DNA of 64,000 nucleotides, taken from assembly GCF_900176515.1 (NCBI RefSeq), contig NZ_FWXV01000001.1:310001-374000 (forward strand). The letters run 5' to 3'. Both the position numbers and the translations under genes were made by a program. Below the pieces are notes generated by a model. The model saw only the letters and a list, made by a program, of their open reading frames with translations, did not search any database and was not told the DNA's origin. This document shows, piece after piece, positions 45,646 to 52,867 of this stretch. The stretch is from Kibdelosporangium aridum. GTDB lineage: Bacteria > Actinomycetota > Actinomycetes > Mycobacteriales > Pseudonocardiaceae. The number at the start of each line of letters is the position of its first letter. Position 1 is the first letter of the stretch.

Positions 45646-47487
45646 GTGTCAGGTGTCGGGTCTGTACTGAGGGCCAGTATCGGTCTCGCGGTCGCAGCTG
45701 GCTTCGTCGTCGCCATTCCGCTGGTTTCCGCTCCCACGGCGGTGCAGCAGCCGGAGCGGTGGACGCCGATGACGCCGGTCGCGGTCAGCTACGACACCGA
45801 GCGCGGCGGCAGTACCGCCAAGGGTCGTCTGCTGGGCTTCAACGACTTCCACGGCGCGCTTGAGCCGCCGACCGGCAGCGGCGGCCTGGTCAACGGCACG
45901 CCCGCCGGTGGCGCCGAGTACCTCGCGACGCACGTCAAGCGCCTGCGTGCGGCGGGCGAGGCCAGCGGCCAGCAGGTCCTCACGGTCGGCGCCGGTGACC
46001 TGGTCGGCGGGACCCCGCTGATCAGCGCGGCGTTCCACGACGAGCCGAGCGTGGAAGTGCTGTCCAAGCTGGGCCTGGACATCAGCTCGGTCGGCAACCA
46101 CGAGTTCGACGAGGGCGTCACCGAACTCAAGCGGCTGCAGAAGGGCGGCTGTCACCCGACCGACGGCTGCCAGGACGGTGACGGGTTTGCCGGTGCGGCG
46201 TACCGGTACCTGGCCGCGAACGTGGTGGACAAGAAGTCACGGCTGCCGATCCTGGCGCCAGTGGACGTCAAGTTCGTCCGCGGTGTGCCGGTCGGCTTCG
46301 TCGGCATGACGCTCAAGGGCACGCCCAGCATCGTCAACCCGGCGGGGATCAAGGACGTCGAGTTCCTCGACGAGGTCAAGACGGCCAACTTCTACGCGGA
46401 TCTGCTGCGCCTGATCGGCGTCAAGTCCCTGGTGCTGCTGGTGCACGAAGGCGGCGCGCAGAGCCCGCCGCCCGCCGTGCAGGACCCGTCCAGCTGCGCG
46501 AACTTCGCCGGCCCGATCACCGACATCGTCAAGGGCCTGCGCCCCGAGTACGGCGTGGTCGTCTCCGGCCACACGCACCGGTTCTACAGCTGTGCACTGC
46601 CCAACTCCTCCGGCGCCAACACCGTCGTCACGAGCGCGGGCTCCAACGGCACGCTGGTCACCAACATCGAGTTCACGGTCAACAAGAAGACCAAGCGGTT
46701 CGCCGAGGTGGCGGCCCGCAACGTGATCGTCGAGAACGGCGTGAAGCGCCCGGACGGCACCTGGGCCACCGACCCCTCCGGTGCGTTCCTGCGCAACCCC
46801 GAGCTGGTGGACAAGGACGCCAAGGTCCTCGTCGACAAGTACCGCGCCGCCGTGGCCCCGATCGCCAACCGCGTCGTCGGCAAGATCACCGCTGACATCG
46901 GCCGCACCGCGACCCCGGCGGGCGAGAGCGCCCTCGGCGACGTGATCGCCGACGCCCAGCTCGCGTACACGGCCACGGCGGGTGCTCAGATCGCGTTGAT
47001 GAACCCAGGCGGTATCCGTGCGGACCTGAGCTTCAGCAACTCGTCTGGCGGCGAGGCAGCCGGTGAGGTCACGTACGGCGAGGCGTTCACCGTGCAGCCG
47101 TTCAACAACCTGGTGGTCACCGCCTCATTGACCGGCGCGCAGTTGAAGGAAGTGCTGGAGCAGCAATTCGTCGGCTTCGCCGGCCAGACGGTGCAGCGCA
47201 TCCTGCAGGTTTCGGCAGGCTTCACGTACTCGTACGACAGCACGAAGCCGGCGGGTGAGCGGGTGTCGGCGATGGCGCTGAACGGAACGCCGATCGACCC
47301 GGCCGCGAGCTACAAGGTCACCAGCAACGACTTCCTTGCCAACGGTGGCGACGGCTTCACCAAGCTCAGCGTCGGCACCGGCCGCGTGACCGCGCCAGGG
47401 TTCGACGTCGACGCACTGGTGGCTCACCTCGGTGCGGGCGACCCTGTAGCCCCTGGCCCGCGCAACCGGATCACCAAGATCGCCTGA
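45646..47487 (+). CDS. Secreted metallophosphatase / 5'-nucleotidase
   Basis: The 613-aa product has a signal peptide. A metallophosphoesterase domain follows (LLGFNDFHGALEP, GNHEFDEG, VVSGHTHRFY), then a 5'-nucleotidase C-terminal domain (LMNPGGIRADL, SNDFLANGGDGF). Such enzymes dephosphorylate nucleotides outside the cell so that the nucleosides can be taken up. The GTG at 45646 has GGAGG upstream. A strong hairpin follows the gene. Confidence 0.9.
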   Translation: MSGVGSVLRASIGLAVAAGFVVAIPLVSAPTAVQQPERWTPMTPVAVSYDTERGGSTAKGRLLGFNDFHGALEPPTGSGGLVNGTPAGGAEYLATHVKRLRAAGEASGQQVLTVGAGDLVGGTPLISAAFHDEPSVEVLSKLGLDISSVGNHEFDEGVTELKRLQKGGCHPTDGCQDGDGFAGAAYRYLAANVVDKKSRLPILAPVDVKFVRGVPVGFVGMTLKGTPSIVNPAGIKDVEFLDEVKTANFYADLLRLIGVKSLVLLVHEGGAQSPPPAVQDPSSCANFAGPITDIVKGLRPEYGVVVSGHTHRFYSCALPNSSGANTVVTSAGSNGTLVTNIEFTVNKKTKRFAEVAARNVIVENGVKRPDGTWATDPSGAFLRNPELVDKDAKVLVDKYRAAVAPIANRVVGKITADIGRTATPAGESALGDVIADAQLAYTATAGAQIALMNPGGIRADLSFSNSSGGEAAGEVTYGEAFTVQPFNNLVVTASLTGAQLKEVLEQQFVGFAGQTVQRILQVSAGFTYSYDSTKPAGERVSAMALNGTPIDPAASYKVTSNDFLANGGDGFTKLSVGTGRVTAPGFDVDALVAHLGAGDPVAPGPRNRITKIA

Positions 47488-47498
47488 TCGGCCTAGCC

Positions 47499-47533
47499 AG
47501 TCCGACGCCGGGTACCAGCTCCGGCGTCGGACT
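47499..47533. terminator. Hairpin terminator after the 5'-nucleotidase gene
   Basis: A perfect 13-bp stem (AGTCCGACGCCGG / CCGGCGTCGGACT) encloses a 9-base loop (47512-47520). It begins 12 bases after the 5'-nucleotidase stop and is followed by a short T-containing stretch (TATGCTG). Confidence 0.8.
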
Positions 47534-47569
47534 TATGCTGTGTCCATAAGGGAACAGGGGAGGCCGGCG

Positions 47570-48313
47570 ATGACGGGTTCGAGCAGACCGCTGATCATCG
47601 GCGCGATCGCAGCCGCGGTTGTTGTCGTCGCCAGTGTCATCGTTTGGGTTCTCGTACCTTCCTCCGTGGTCGCCGGGGTCGCTGTGGCGAGTAACGAGCC
47701 GTCGGTGAGCACCACCAACTGCGACTACTCACGGGTGACGGATGCGCCGACCGCCAATTTCGTGGGGCTTCCCGCTGACGCGGCCCGTACTCCGGCGAGC
47801 GGCAAGGTCCAGGTCACGCTCAAGACCAGCCAGGGCGACGTCCCGATGACGCTCGACCGCGAGCAAGCCCCTTGCACCGTAGGGAGTTTGCTGCACCTGG
47901 CGGAGAAGAAGTACTTCGACGGCACGGCGTGCCACCGGATCACTGTCTTCACCGAGTTCAAGGTCCTGCAGTGTGGTGACCCGACCGGCTCGGGCGGCGC
48001 TGGGCCTGGCTACGAGTTCGACGACGAACTGCCGACCGGCCTGCGCGCCGCGGGTGACGGCAAGGTCATCTACCCCAAGGGAACCGTGGCGATGGCCAAC
48101 GCGGGTCCCGATACCAATGGCAGCCAGTTCTTCCTGGTCTACGCCGACACGCCACTGGCGCCGAACTACCCGGTTTTCGGCACGTACGACAGCACGGGAC
48201 AGGCCACGATCGACAAGGTCGCCGCGGGTGGCGTGGCCCCAGACTCCGAGACACAAGGCGATGGCAAGCCCGCGATCCCCATCACCATTGAGAAGGTGAC
48301 TGTCGGCCGCTGA
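47570..48313 (+). CDS. Membrane-anchored cyclophilin-type peptidyl-prolyl isomerase
   Basis: The 247-aa product has a single N-terminal hydrophobic segment (LIIGAIAAAVVVVASVIVWVLV) as signal or anchor. A cyclophilin domain follows with the catalytic Arg region (CHRITVF), GYEFDDE, MANAGPDTNGSQFFLVYAD and PVFG. It would speed cis/trans proline isomerisation of secreted proteins. I chose the ATG at 47570 because GGGGAGG lies just upstream. Confidence 0.88.
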   Translation: MTGSSRPLIIGAIAAAVVVVASVIVWVLVPSSVVAGVAVASNEPSVSTTNCDYSRVTDAPTANFVGLPADAARTPASGKVQVTLKTSQGDVPMTLDREQAPCTVGSLLHLAEKKYFDGTACHRITVFTEFKVLQCGDPTGSGGAGPGYEFDDELPTGLRAAGDGKVIYPKGTVAMANAGPDTNGSQFFLVYADTPLAPNYPVFGTYDSTGQATIDKVAAGGVAPDSETQGDGKPAIPITIEKVTVGR

Positions 48314-48417
48314 GCCGTGGCACCATCCTGTCGTTGGTTGCTAGTTGCCATTTCGGCCTGTGCCGGATCATGGGTGGCCACAATGCGTGCGTGCTGAACT
48401 CGGCCGGAGCTGTACGC

Positions 48418-49296
48418 GTGACCATCCCCGCTGGGACCCTGCTTTATCGCGTGCATTCGATTGCAGAATCGCCGGAAACGATGCTCTACGCTTCGTTTCG
48501 CCTGCAGACCGCACTTGTCGAGGAATTGTTGCCGGGATTGCCGTTCGGCAACGACGGCCGCAGGCACGTACCCGAGCGGGTATTGCGCGGAAAAGTCCTG
48601 ACCACGTTGCGCGTCTTGCGTGACCTGACTGTGCTGCAGGTGCAAACCCCGCCGACGGGGCCTGGGCAGTGTGACGGGTTCGTGTGGCAGTCCGAGCTGG
48701 ACACCCCGCACCGCACGCTCGCCCTGCACGTTCCCGGCGCGGTCATCGAAGCGGCAGGTCCGAGGATCGAGCTGGACGATGCCGGCGATCACCGCGTGAT
48801 CAGCGAGATGCTTGAGCCGTACCGGGTTGAGGTACCGCGGCCGGACGACGCGCCGCTCGTGTTCGTCAACTACCGCAGTGGTGACGACACCGAGGTCGTC
48901 GACAAGCTGGACACCGAGCTCCGGGCACGCCTCGGTGACGCGGCCGTGTTCCGTGACCGCAGGTCCATGACGCCCGGGCAGCGTTTTCCCGAACTGCTCA
49001 GGGATATGGCGTCGCGGTCGAAGGTGCTGCTCGTCGTGGTCGGGCCGCGTTGGGAGCGGGCACGCACGGACCCGGACTGGACCGGTGCGGAGATCGCCTT
49101 GGCGTTCCAGCACCGCAGGCACGTCGTGCCGCTGCTGGTCGGACAGCGGCTGAGGCTCGACCCGGCCGATCTCGCCGACGACGTCAAGCGCCTCGCCGAC
49201 CTGCAATACCTGTCACTGCGGGAAAACTACACGCTCAACGATGTCGCGACCGTGGTCGACGAGTTGATCGTCCGGGTGCCGTTGCTGAAGCGCTAG
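48418..49296 (+). CDS. RES-like / TIR two-domain protein
   Basis: The 292-aa product joins two domains of NAD+-consuming families. Residues about 4-110 resemble a RES domain: R11 (TLLYRVHS), LYASFRLQTALVEELLPGLPF (S26, E35) and CDGFVWQSELD. RES proteins of toxin-antitoxin pairs degrade NAD+. It is compact, lacking the GG-R-F/W segment that usually lies between the Arg and the YAS strand. Residues about 146-290 are a TIR domain (VFVNYRSGDD, VFRDRRSMTPGQRF, VLLVVVGPRW, WTGAEIALAF), with E225 at the catalytic-Glu position of TIR NADases. The GTG at 48418 has GGAG 8 bases upstream; an upstream ATG (48370) is possible. It overlaps the convergent LuxR gene by 4 bases. Confidence 0.75.
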   Translation: MTIPAGTLLYRVHSIAESPETMLYASFRLQTALVEELLPGLPFGNDGRRHVPERVLRGKVLTTLRVLRDLTVLQVQTPPTGPGQCDGFVWQSELDTPHRTLALHVPGAVIEAAGPRIELDDAGDHRVISEMLEPYRVEVPRPDDAPLVFVNYRSGDDTEVVDKLDTELRARLGDAAVFRDRRSMTPGQRFPELLRDMASRSKVLLVVVGPRWERARTDPDWTGAEIALAFQHRRHVVPLLVGQRLRLDPADLADDVKRLADLQYLSLRENYTLNDVATVVDELIVRVPLLKR

Positions 49297-50273
49297 ATCC
49301 ACCCCCGCTTGGCTGCCGCGACGCCCGCGGCGAACCGGTTGTCCACACCCAGAGCCGTGTAGATCGCCTTGACGTGCCTGCGTACGGTGGTGAGGCTGGT
49401 ACCGAGCCTGCGCGCGATGGTCTCGTCGCCCTCGACCGCCATCAGTTCGAGCACCCGTCGCTGCATGTCGCTCAGTGACTGGTCTTTGTGGCCGTCCGGC
49501 GCCATCGTCGCGGGATCGGTCCACAACAAGTCGAACCACTCCGCCAGCATCGAGATGATCGCGGGCGCCCGGATCAGCAACGCTCCTTGCGTACTCGCGC
49601 CGGGTGTCACCAAGGCGGCGGTGTCGTCGACGTGCAACATCGTGATAGGTACCGTCGCGCGCAACCGGACTTCGTCGGTGGAGCCGGGAACTGTGGGGAA
49701 GAACGGACTTCCGGAGCGGTCGACCGGGCAGATCATCTGGAACCGCGCGCCCGGCGGGGTCCTGCGCACCACCGAGCGCAGCCGGTCCTTGGTCGACCGG
49801 CTGGCCACCGCGCCGGAGTCGGTGCAGCGCATCCGCCGTCTCGCCGACGGGTACAACTCCGCCGCCCTGGTGACCACTTCTTCCGTGCTGGCAAGGGGAA
49901 GCACGCCGTCCAGCTCACCGGTCGAGCCGCCGCCGGTGTTCATCGGCAGCAACGTGGTCAGGCGGTTCCAGCCCTCGATGATGCGGTTCTGCTTGTCCAC
50001 CAACTCCGATTGGCGGTGTTCCAGCAACAGCCGCAGCGCCACGGCCTGGTCGACCGGCCGCACCAGGTGTTCGTACTCGCCGCAGTGGAAGGCGAGGCCG
50101 AGGTCGAGCAGCTCGGCCAGGCCGGGGCTGCCCGGATCGAGTTCGCCGTGGCCGGTTCCCAGCGGCAGCGATTTTCGGGCGCGCAGCCGCAAATAGAGCG
50201 TTTCGGCAGCCGGGCTGACCAGCCCGGCCAAAGGATGTGTGCGTTCCGGTGTGACCAATTTTCCCCCTCGCAC
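49293..50273 (-). CDS. LuxR-family regulator
   Basis: The 326-aa product has a C-terminal LuxR/GerE helix-turn-helix (LSDMQRRVLELMAVEGDETIARRLGTSLTTVRRHVKAIYTALGVDNR). The N-terminal 200 residues lack a receiver domain and resemble the TrmB/HTH-led sensor region of some actinobacterial LuxR proteins. The GTG at 50273 is the longest start; a TTG at 50258 has AGGGGG 4-5 bases upstream and may be the true one. It is tail to tail with the RES-TIR gene. Confidence 0.8.
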   Translation of the reverse strand: MRGGKLVTPERTHPLAGLVSPAAETLYLRLRARKSLPLGTGHGELDPGSPGLAELLDLGLAFHCGEYEHLVRPVDQAVALRLLLEHRQSELVDKQNRIIEGWNRLTTLLPMNTGGGSTGELDGVLPLASTEEVVTRAAELYPSARRRMRCTDSGAVASRSTKDRLRSVVRRTPPGARFQMICPVDRSGSPFFPTVPGSTDEVRLRATVPITMLHVDDTAALVTPGASTQGALLIRAPAIISMLAEWFDLLWTDPATMAPDGHKDQSLSDMQRRVLELMAVEGDETIARRLGTSLTTVRRHVKAIYTALGVDNRFAAGVAAAKRGWI

Positions 50274-50646
50274 TCGTGGACACAGAGGTGACAGTTCTCT
50301 GTCAGGTCATGCACACTCCTGCTCTCGCGCGGGCGTTTGACCCTATCCGATGTACAGCAGGGAATTATGGTTCCTCGTGACGCTCACAAACCCGTCACGA
50401 TGCGGATTCGGCGCAGCCGCACGGGATCCGGCGATGGATCTACGCCGACCGGGCGTGAACCGGGAAAGCGCAGGTGAGGGCGGCGCTAACACATCAACAG
50501 CGATGGCGAAATGGTTGGTCTCGTTCACTGGCATCAAACAGTCATTCGACCGAGGTTCTGCCTGCGCGTGGGCTAGAACTTGTCGGCGAACGCAGCAATG
50601 AGCTGCTTGTCAAGCCGATCGGCGGCCCCCAAGGAGATGGTGACGC
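50274..50646. other. Intergenic region before the GrpE/Hsp70 operon, with nested dyads
   Basis: This 373-base gap separates the divergent LuxR gene from the GrpE-like gene. Near its left end are nested inverted repeats: TGACAG-ttct-CTGTCA (50289-50304) and ACAGAG-N9-CTCTGT (50282-50302), a likely LuxR or operon operator. No HAIR or CIRCE heat-shock element is seen and no convincing gene is present. AAGGAG near 50630 is the GrpE ribosome-binding site. Confidence 0.5.
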
Positions 50647-51216
50647 GTGCCCGACGACGCCCCCGAGCAGGGCGATGCTCAGGATTCCCTTGCTGAGCTG
50701 GCAAAACAGGTCGCCAACGTGGCCGAGCAACTGGCCGCGAGCCATGCTCGCGCGCAGGCACGCGAGCGCGTGATCGACCACCTGCACGCCGAAGTGGAAC
50801 GTTTGCGGGTCGGCGAACAAGCCTTGCTGCTGCGCCCGGTGATCACCGATCTGCAGTCACTGCGCCGGGATCTGCTGCGGCAGGCCGAAACACTGCCTGA
50901 ACAGATCGACTCGGCGCAGGTCAGCTCGTTGCTGGTGTCCTTCGCGCTGAGTGCGGAGCAGGCGTTGGAGCGCTGCGGGATAGTGCCCGTGCGGCCCTGC
51001 GTCGGCGACGCGTACGCCGCACGGCAGCACACCGCGGTCAAGATCCTTGACGCTGAAACGGAAACACAGCACGAGACGATTGCTGAAGTCGTCTCGGAGG
51101 GCTACCTCGACACGAGCACCGACCGGGTGACAGTGCCCGCCAGGGTGGCGGTCTGGCGCTGGAAGCCAGTCGAGGAAACACAATCGCCGATCGGACGGGA
51201 GGGAACCGTTGACTGA
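50647..51216 (+). CDS. GrpE-like nucleotide exchange factor
   Basis: The 189-aa product starts with a long coiled coil (about residues 12-60). A GrpE-like four-helix and beta-wing region follows (LLRPVITDLQSLRRDLLRQ ... HTAVKILDAETETQHETIAEVVSEGYL ... VTVPARVAVWRW). GrpE releases ADP from Hsp70. The start is a GTG with AAGGAG about 10 bases upstream. Its stop overlaps the Hsp70 TTG start by 8 bases, so the two products are made together, which supports a dedicated pair separate from housekeeping DnaK-GrpE. Confidence 0.75.
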   Translation: MPDDAPEQGDAQDSLAELAKQVANVAEQLAASHARAQARERVIDHLHAEVERLRVGEQALLLRPVITDLQSLRRDLLRQAETLPEQIDSAQVSSLLVSFALSAEQALERCGIVPVRPCVGDAYAARQHTAVKILDAETETQHETIAEVVSEGYLDTSTDRVTVPARVAVWRWKPVEETQSPIGREGTVD

Positions 51217-52867
51217 GAGGGTCTTCGGCATCGATCTGGGCACGACGTACTCGGCGATCGCCTACGTTGACGAGACCGGCAGGCCCACGGTCTGCCGGAA
51301 CATCGACACCATGGAGACCACGCCTTCCGTGGTGTACTTCGAAAACGAGCAAAACGTCGTTGTCGGAACCGTCGCCAAGAACTCGGCGGTCACCTACGAG
51401 GACCGTGTCGTCTCGCTGATCAAGCGGCGAATGGGTGAAGACGCGACCTACGAGTTCGACGGCAAGGAATACAATCCTGCATCGATCTCGGCACTGATCC
51501 TCAAACAACTCGCCTCGGACGCGGCCACCCACACCGGTGGTGCGGTGGACAAGGTCGTGATCACCGTCCCGGCGTACTTCGGCATGTTGCAGAAAGATGC
51601 AACCAAGACCGCGGGTGAGATCGCGGGTCTCGACGTGCTCGGCATCGTGCCGGAGCCGGTCGCCGCGGCCTTGCACTACGAGGCGACGACGGGCGCGGAC
51701 GGCAAGACGATACTGGTCTACGACCTGGGCGGCGGCACCTTCGACACCACAGTGATCACTGTGGCCGGCGGCGAGATCGTGGTGGTCTGCACGGACGGCG
51801 ACGACCACCTCGGCGGCGCCGACTGGGACGAGCGGCTGCGTGACTACCTGCTGGAGAAGTTCGTCGAGGCGGTGCCGCCGGGCACGGACGTCGAAGGCGA
51901 CACCGAGTTCCTGCAGGACCTGACCAAGATGGCGGAGACCACCAAACAGCAGTTGTCGCAGACGACGTCACGGCCGGTGGCGATGCGTGGCGCGGGTGCG
52001 GCCGCCCGGATCGAGGTGACCAGGGCCCAGTTCGAGGAGCTGACCAAGGACAAGCTCGACCAGACGATCGACATCGTCCGCCGGACGCTGGAGACGTTGG
52101 AGAGCAAGCAACCCGGCACGAAGATCGACGAGGTCCTGCTCGTCGGCGGCTCGACGAAGATGCCCGCGGTGGCCGAGCGGCTGCGCGCGGAGTTCGGCTG
52201 GGATCCCAAGCTGCACGACCCGGACCTCGCGGTCGCCAAAGGCGCGGCGCTGTACGCACTCGGCCAGGTCGTCTACCGGCAGGCAGCCGAGGCCGCGCCC
52301 GACGCCAGCCCGGACGAGATCAAGGGAAGGCTGTCCGGTGCGGCCGAGGAACTGGCCAGCCAGACCGGGATCCCGGCGGAGAAGCTGATGCGGATCGCCG
52401 GCAAGCAGGTGTCCAACGTTTTGCCGAAGGCGTTCGGCGTCAAGCTGGTCGACGCCAGCTTGCCGGACTACCAGACCAACCCGCATTTCTACGTCGAGCA
52501 CATGGTGCACGCCAACGAAAGCCTGCCGACCGGGCCCAAGCCGCTGCGGGTCGGCACGCTGGTGGACAACCAGCGGTCGGTCGAGATCGAACTGTACGAG
52601 CAGTCCGGCACTGTCGCGGGCCCGGACATGGCCGAGAACCGGGCGTTGACCGACGCGCGGGACTCGATCCAGGATCTGCCGCCGCTGCCAGCCGGGTCCC
52701 CTGTGGACATCATGATGAAGGTGGACAACGAGGGCCTGCTCGAGCTGGAGGCGACCGAGCCGACCACCGGCAAGGCGCTGAAGATCAACGTACGGGTCAG
52801 CGTGATGAGCAGCGAGCAGGTCGAGCAGGCCAAACAAGTCGTGTCCGGCTTGACGGTCACGGGCTGA
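51209..52867 (+). CDS. Hsp70-family ATPase (first copy)
   Basis: The 552-aa product has the full actin-like ATPase of DnaK (GIDLGTTYSAIAY, VYDLGGGTFDTTVI, VLLVGGSTKMP) and a beta-rich C-terminal part (about 380-540) in place of a normal substrate domain with lid. DnaK is usually 600-640 aa, so the helical lid is missing or reduced. It starts with TTG at 51209, with GGGAGGGA upstream, inside the GrpE-like gene. The next gene starts one base before its stop ends (TGATGA). Its role is probably to drive ATP-dependent assembly of the downstream proteins. Confidence 0.85.
   Translation: MTERVFGIDLGTTYSAIAYVDETGRPTVCRNIDTMETTPSVVYFENEQNVVVGTVAKNSAVTYEDRVVSLIKRRMGEDATYEFDGKEYNPASISALILKQLASDAATHTGGAVDKVVITVPAYFGMLQKDATKTAGEIAGLDVLGIVPEPVAAALHYEATTGADGKTILVYDLGGGTFDTTVITVAGGEIVVVCTDGDDHLGGADWDERLRDYLLEKFVEAVPPGTDVEGDTEFLQDLTKMAETTKQQLSQTTSRPVAMRGAGAAARIEVTRAQFEELTKDKLDQTIDIVRRTLETLESKQPGTKIDEVLLVGGSTKMPAVAERLRAEFGWDPKLHDPDLAVAKGAALYALGQVVYRQAAEAAPDASPDEIKGRLSGAAEELASQTGIPAEKLMRIAGKQVSNVLPKAFGVKLVDASLPDYQTNPHFYVEHMVHANESLPTGPKPLRVGTLVDNQRSVEIELYEQSGTVAGPDMAENRALTDARDSIQDLPPLPAGSPVDIMMKVDNEGLLELEATEPTTGKALKINVRVSVMSSEQVEQAKQVVSGLTVTG

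Noticed and set aside
50343..50601. Short open frames on both strands in the gap before the GrpE-like gene
   Set aside because: No ribosome-binding sites, no recognisable protein text and strong overlap between strands.
50274..50646. Heat-shock elements (HAIR or CIRCE) for the Hsp70 operon
   Set aside because: Neither consensus was found by eye; the dyads present have different sequences.
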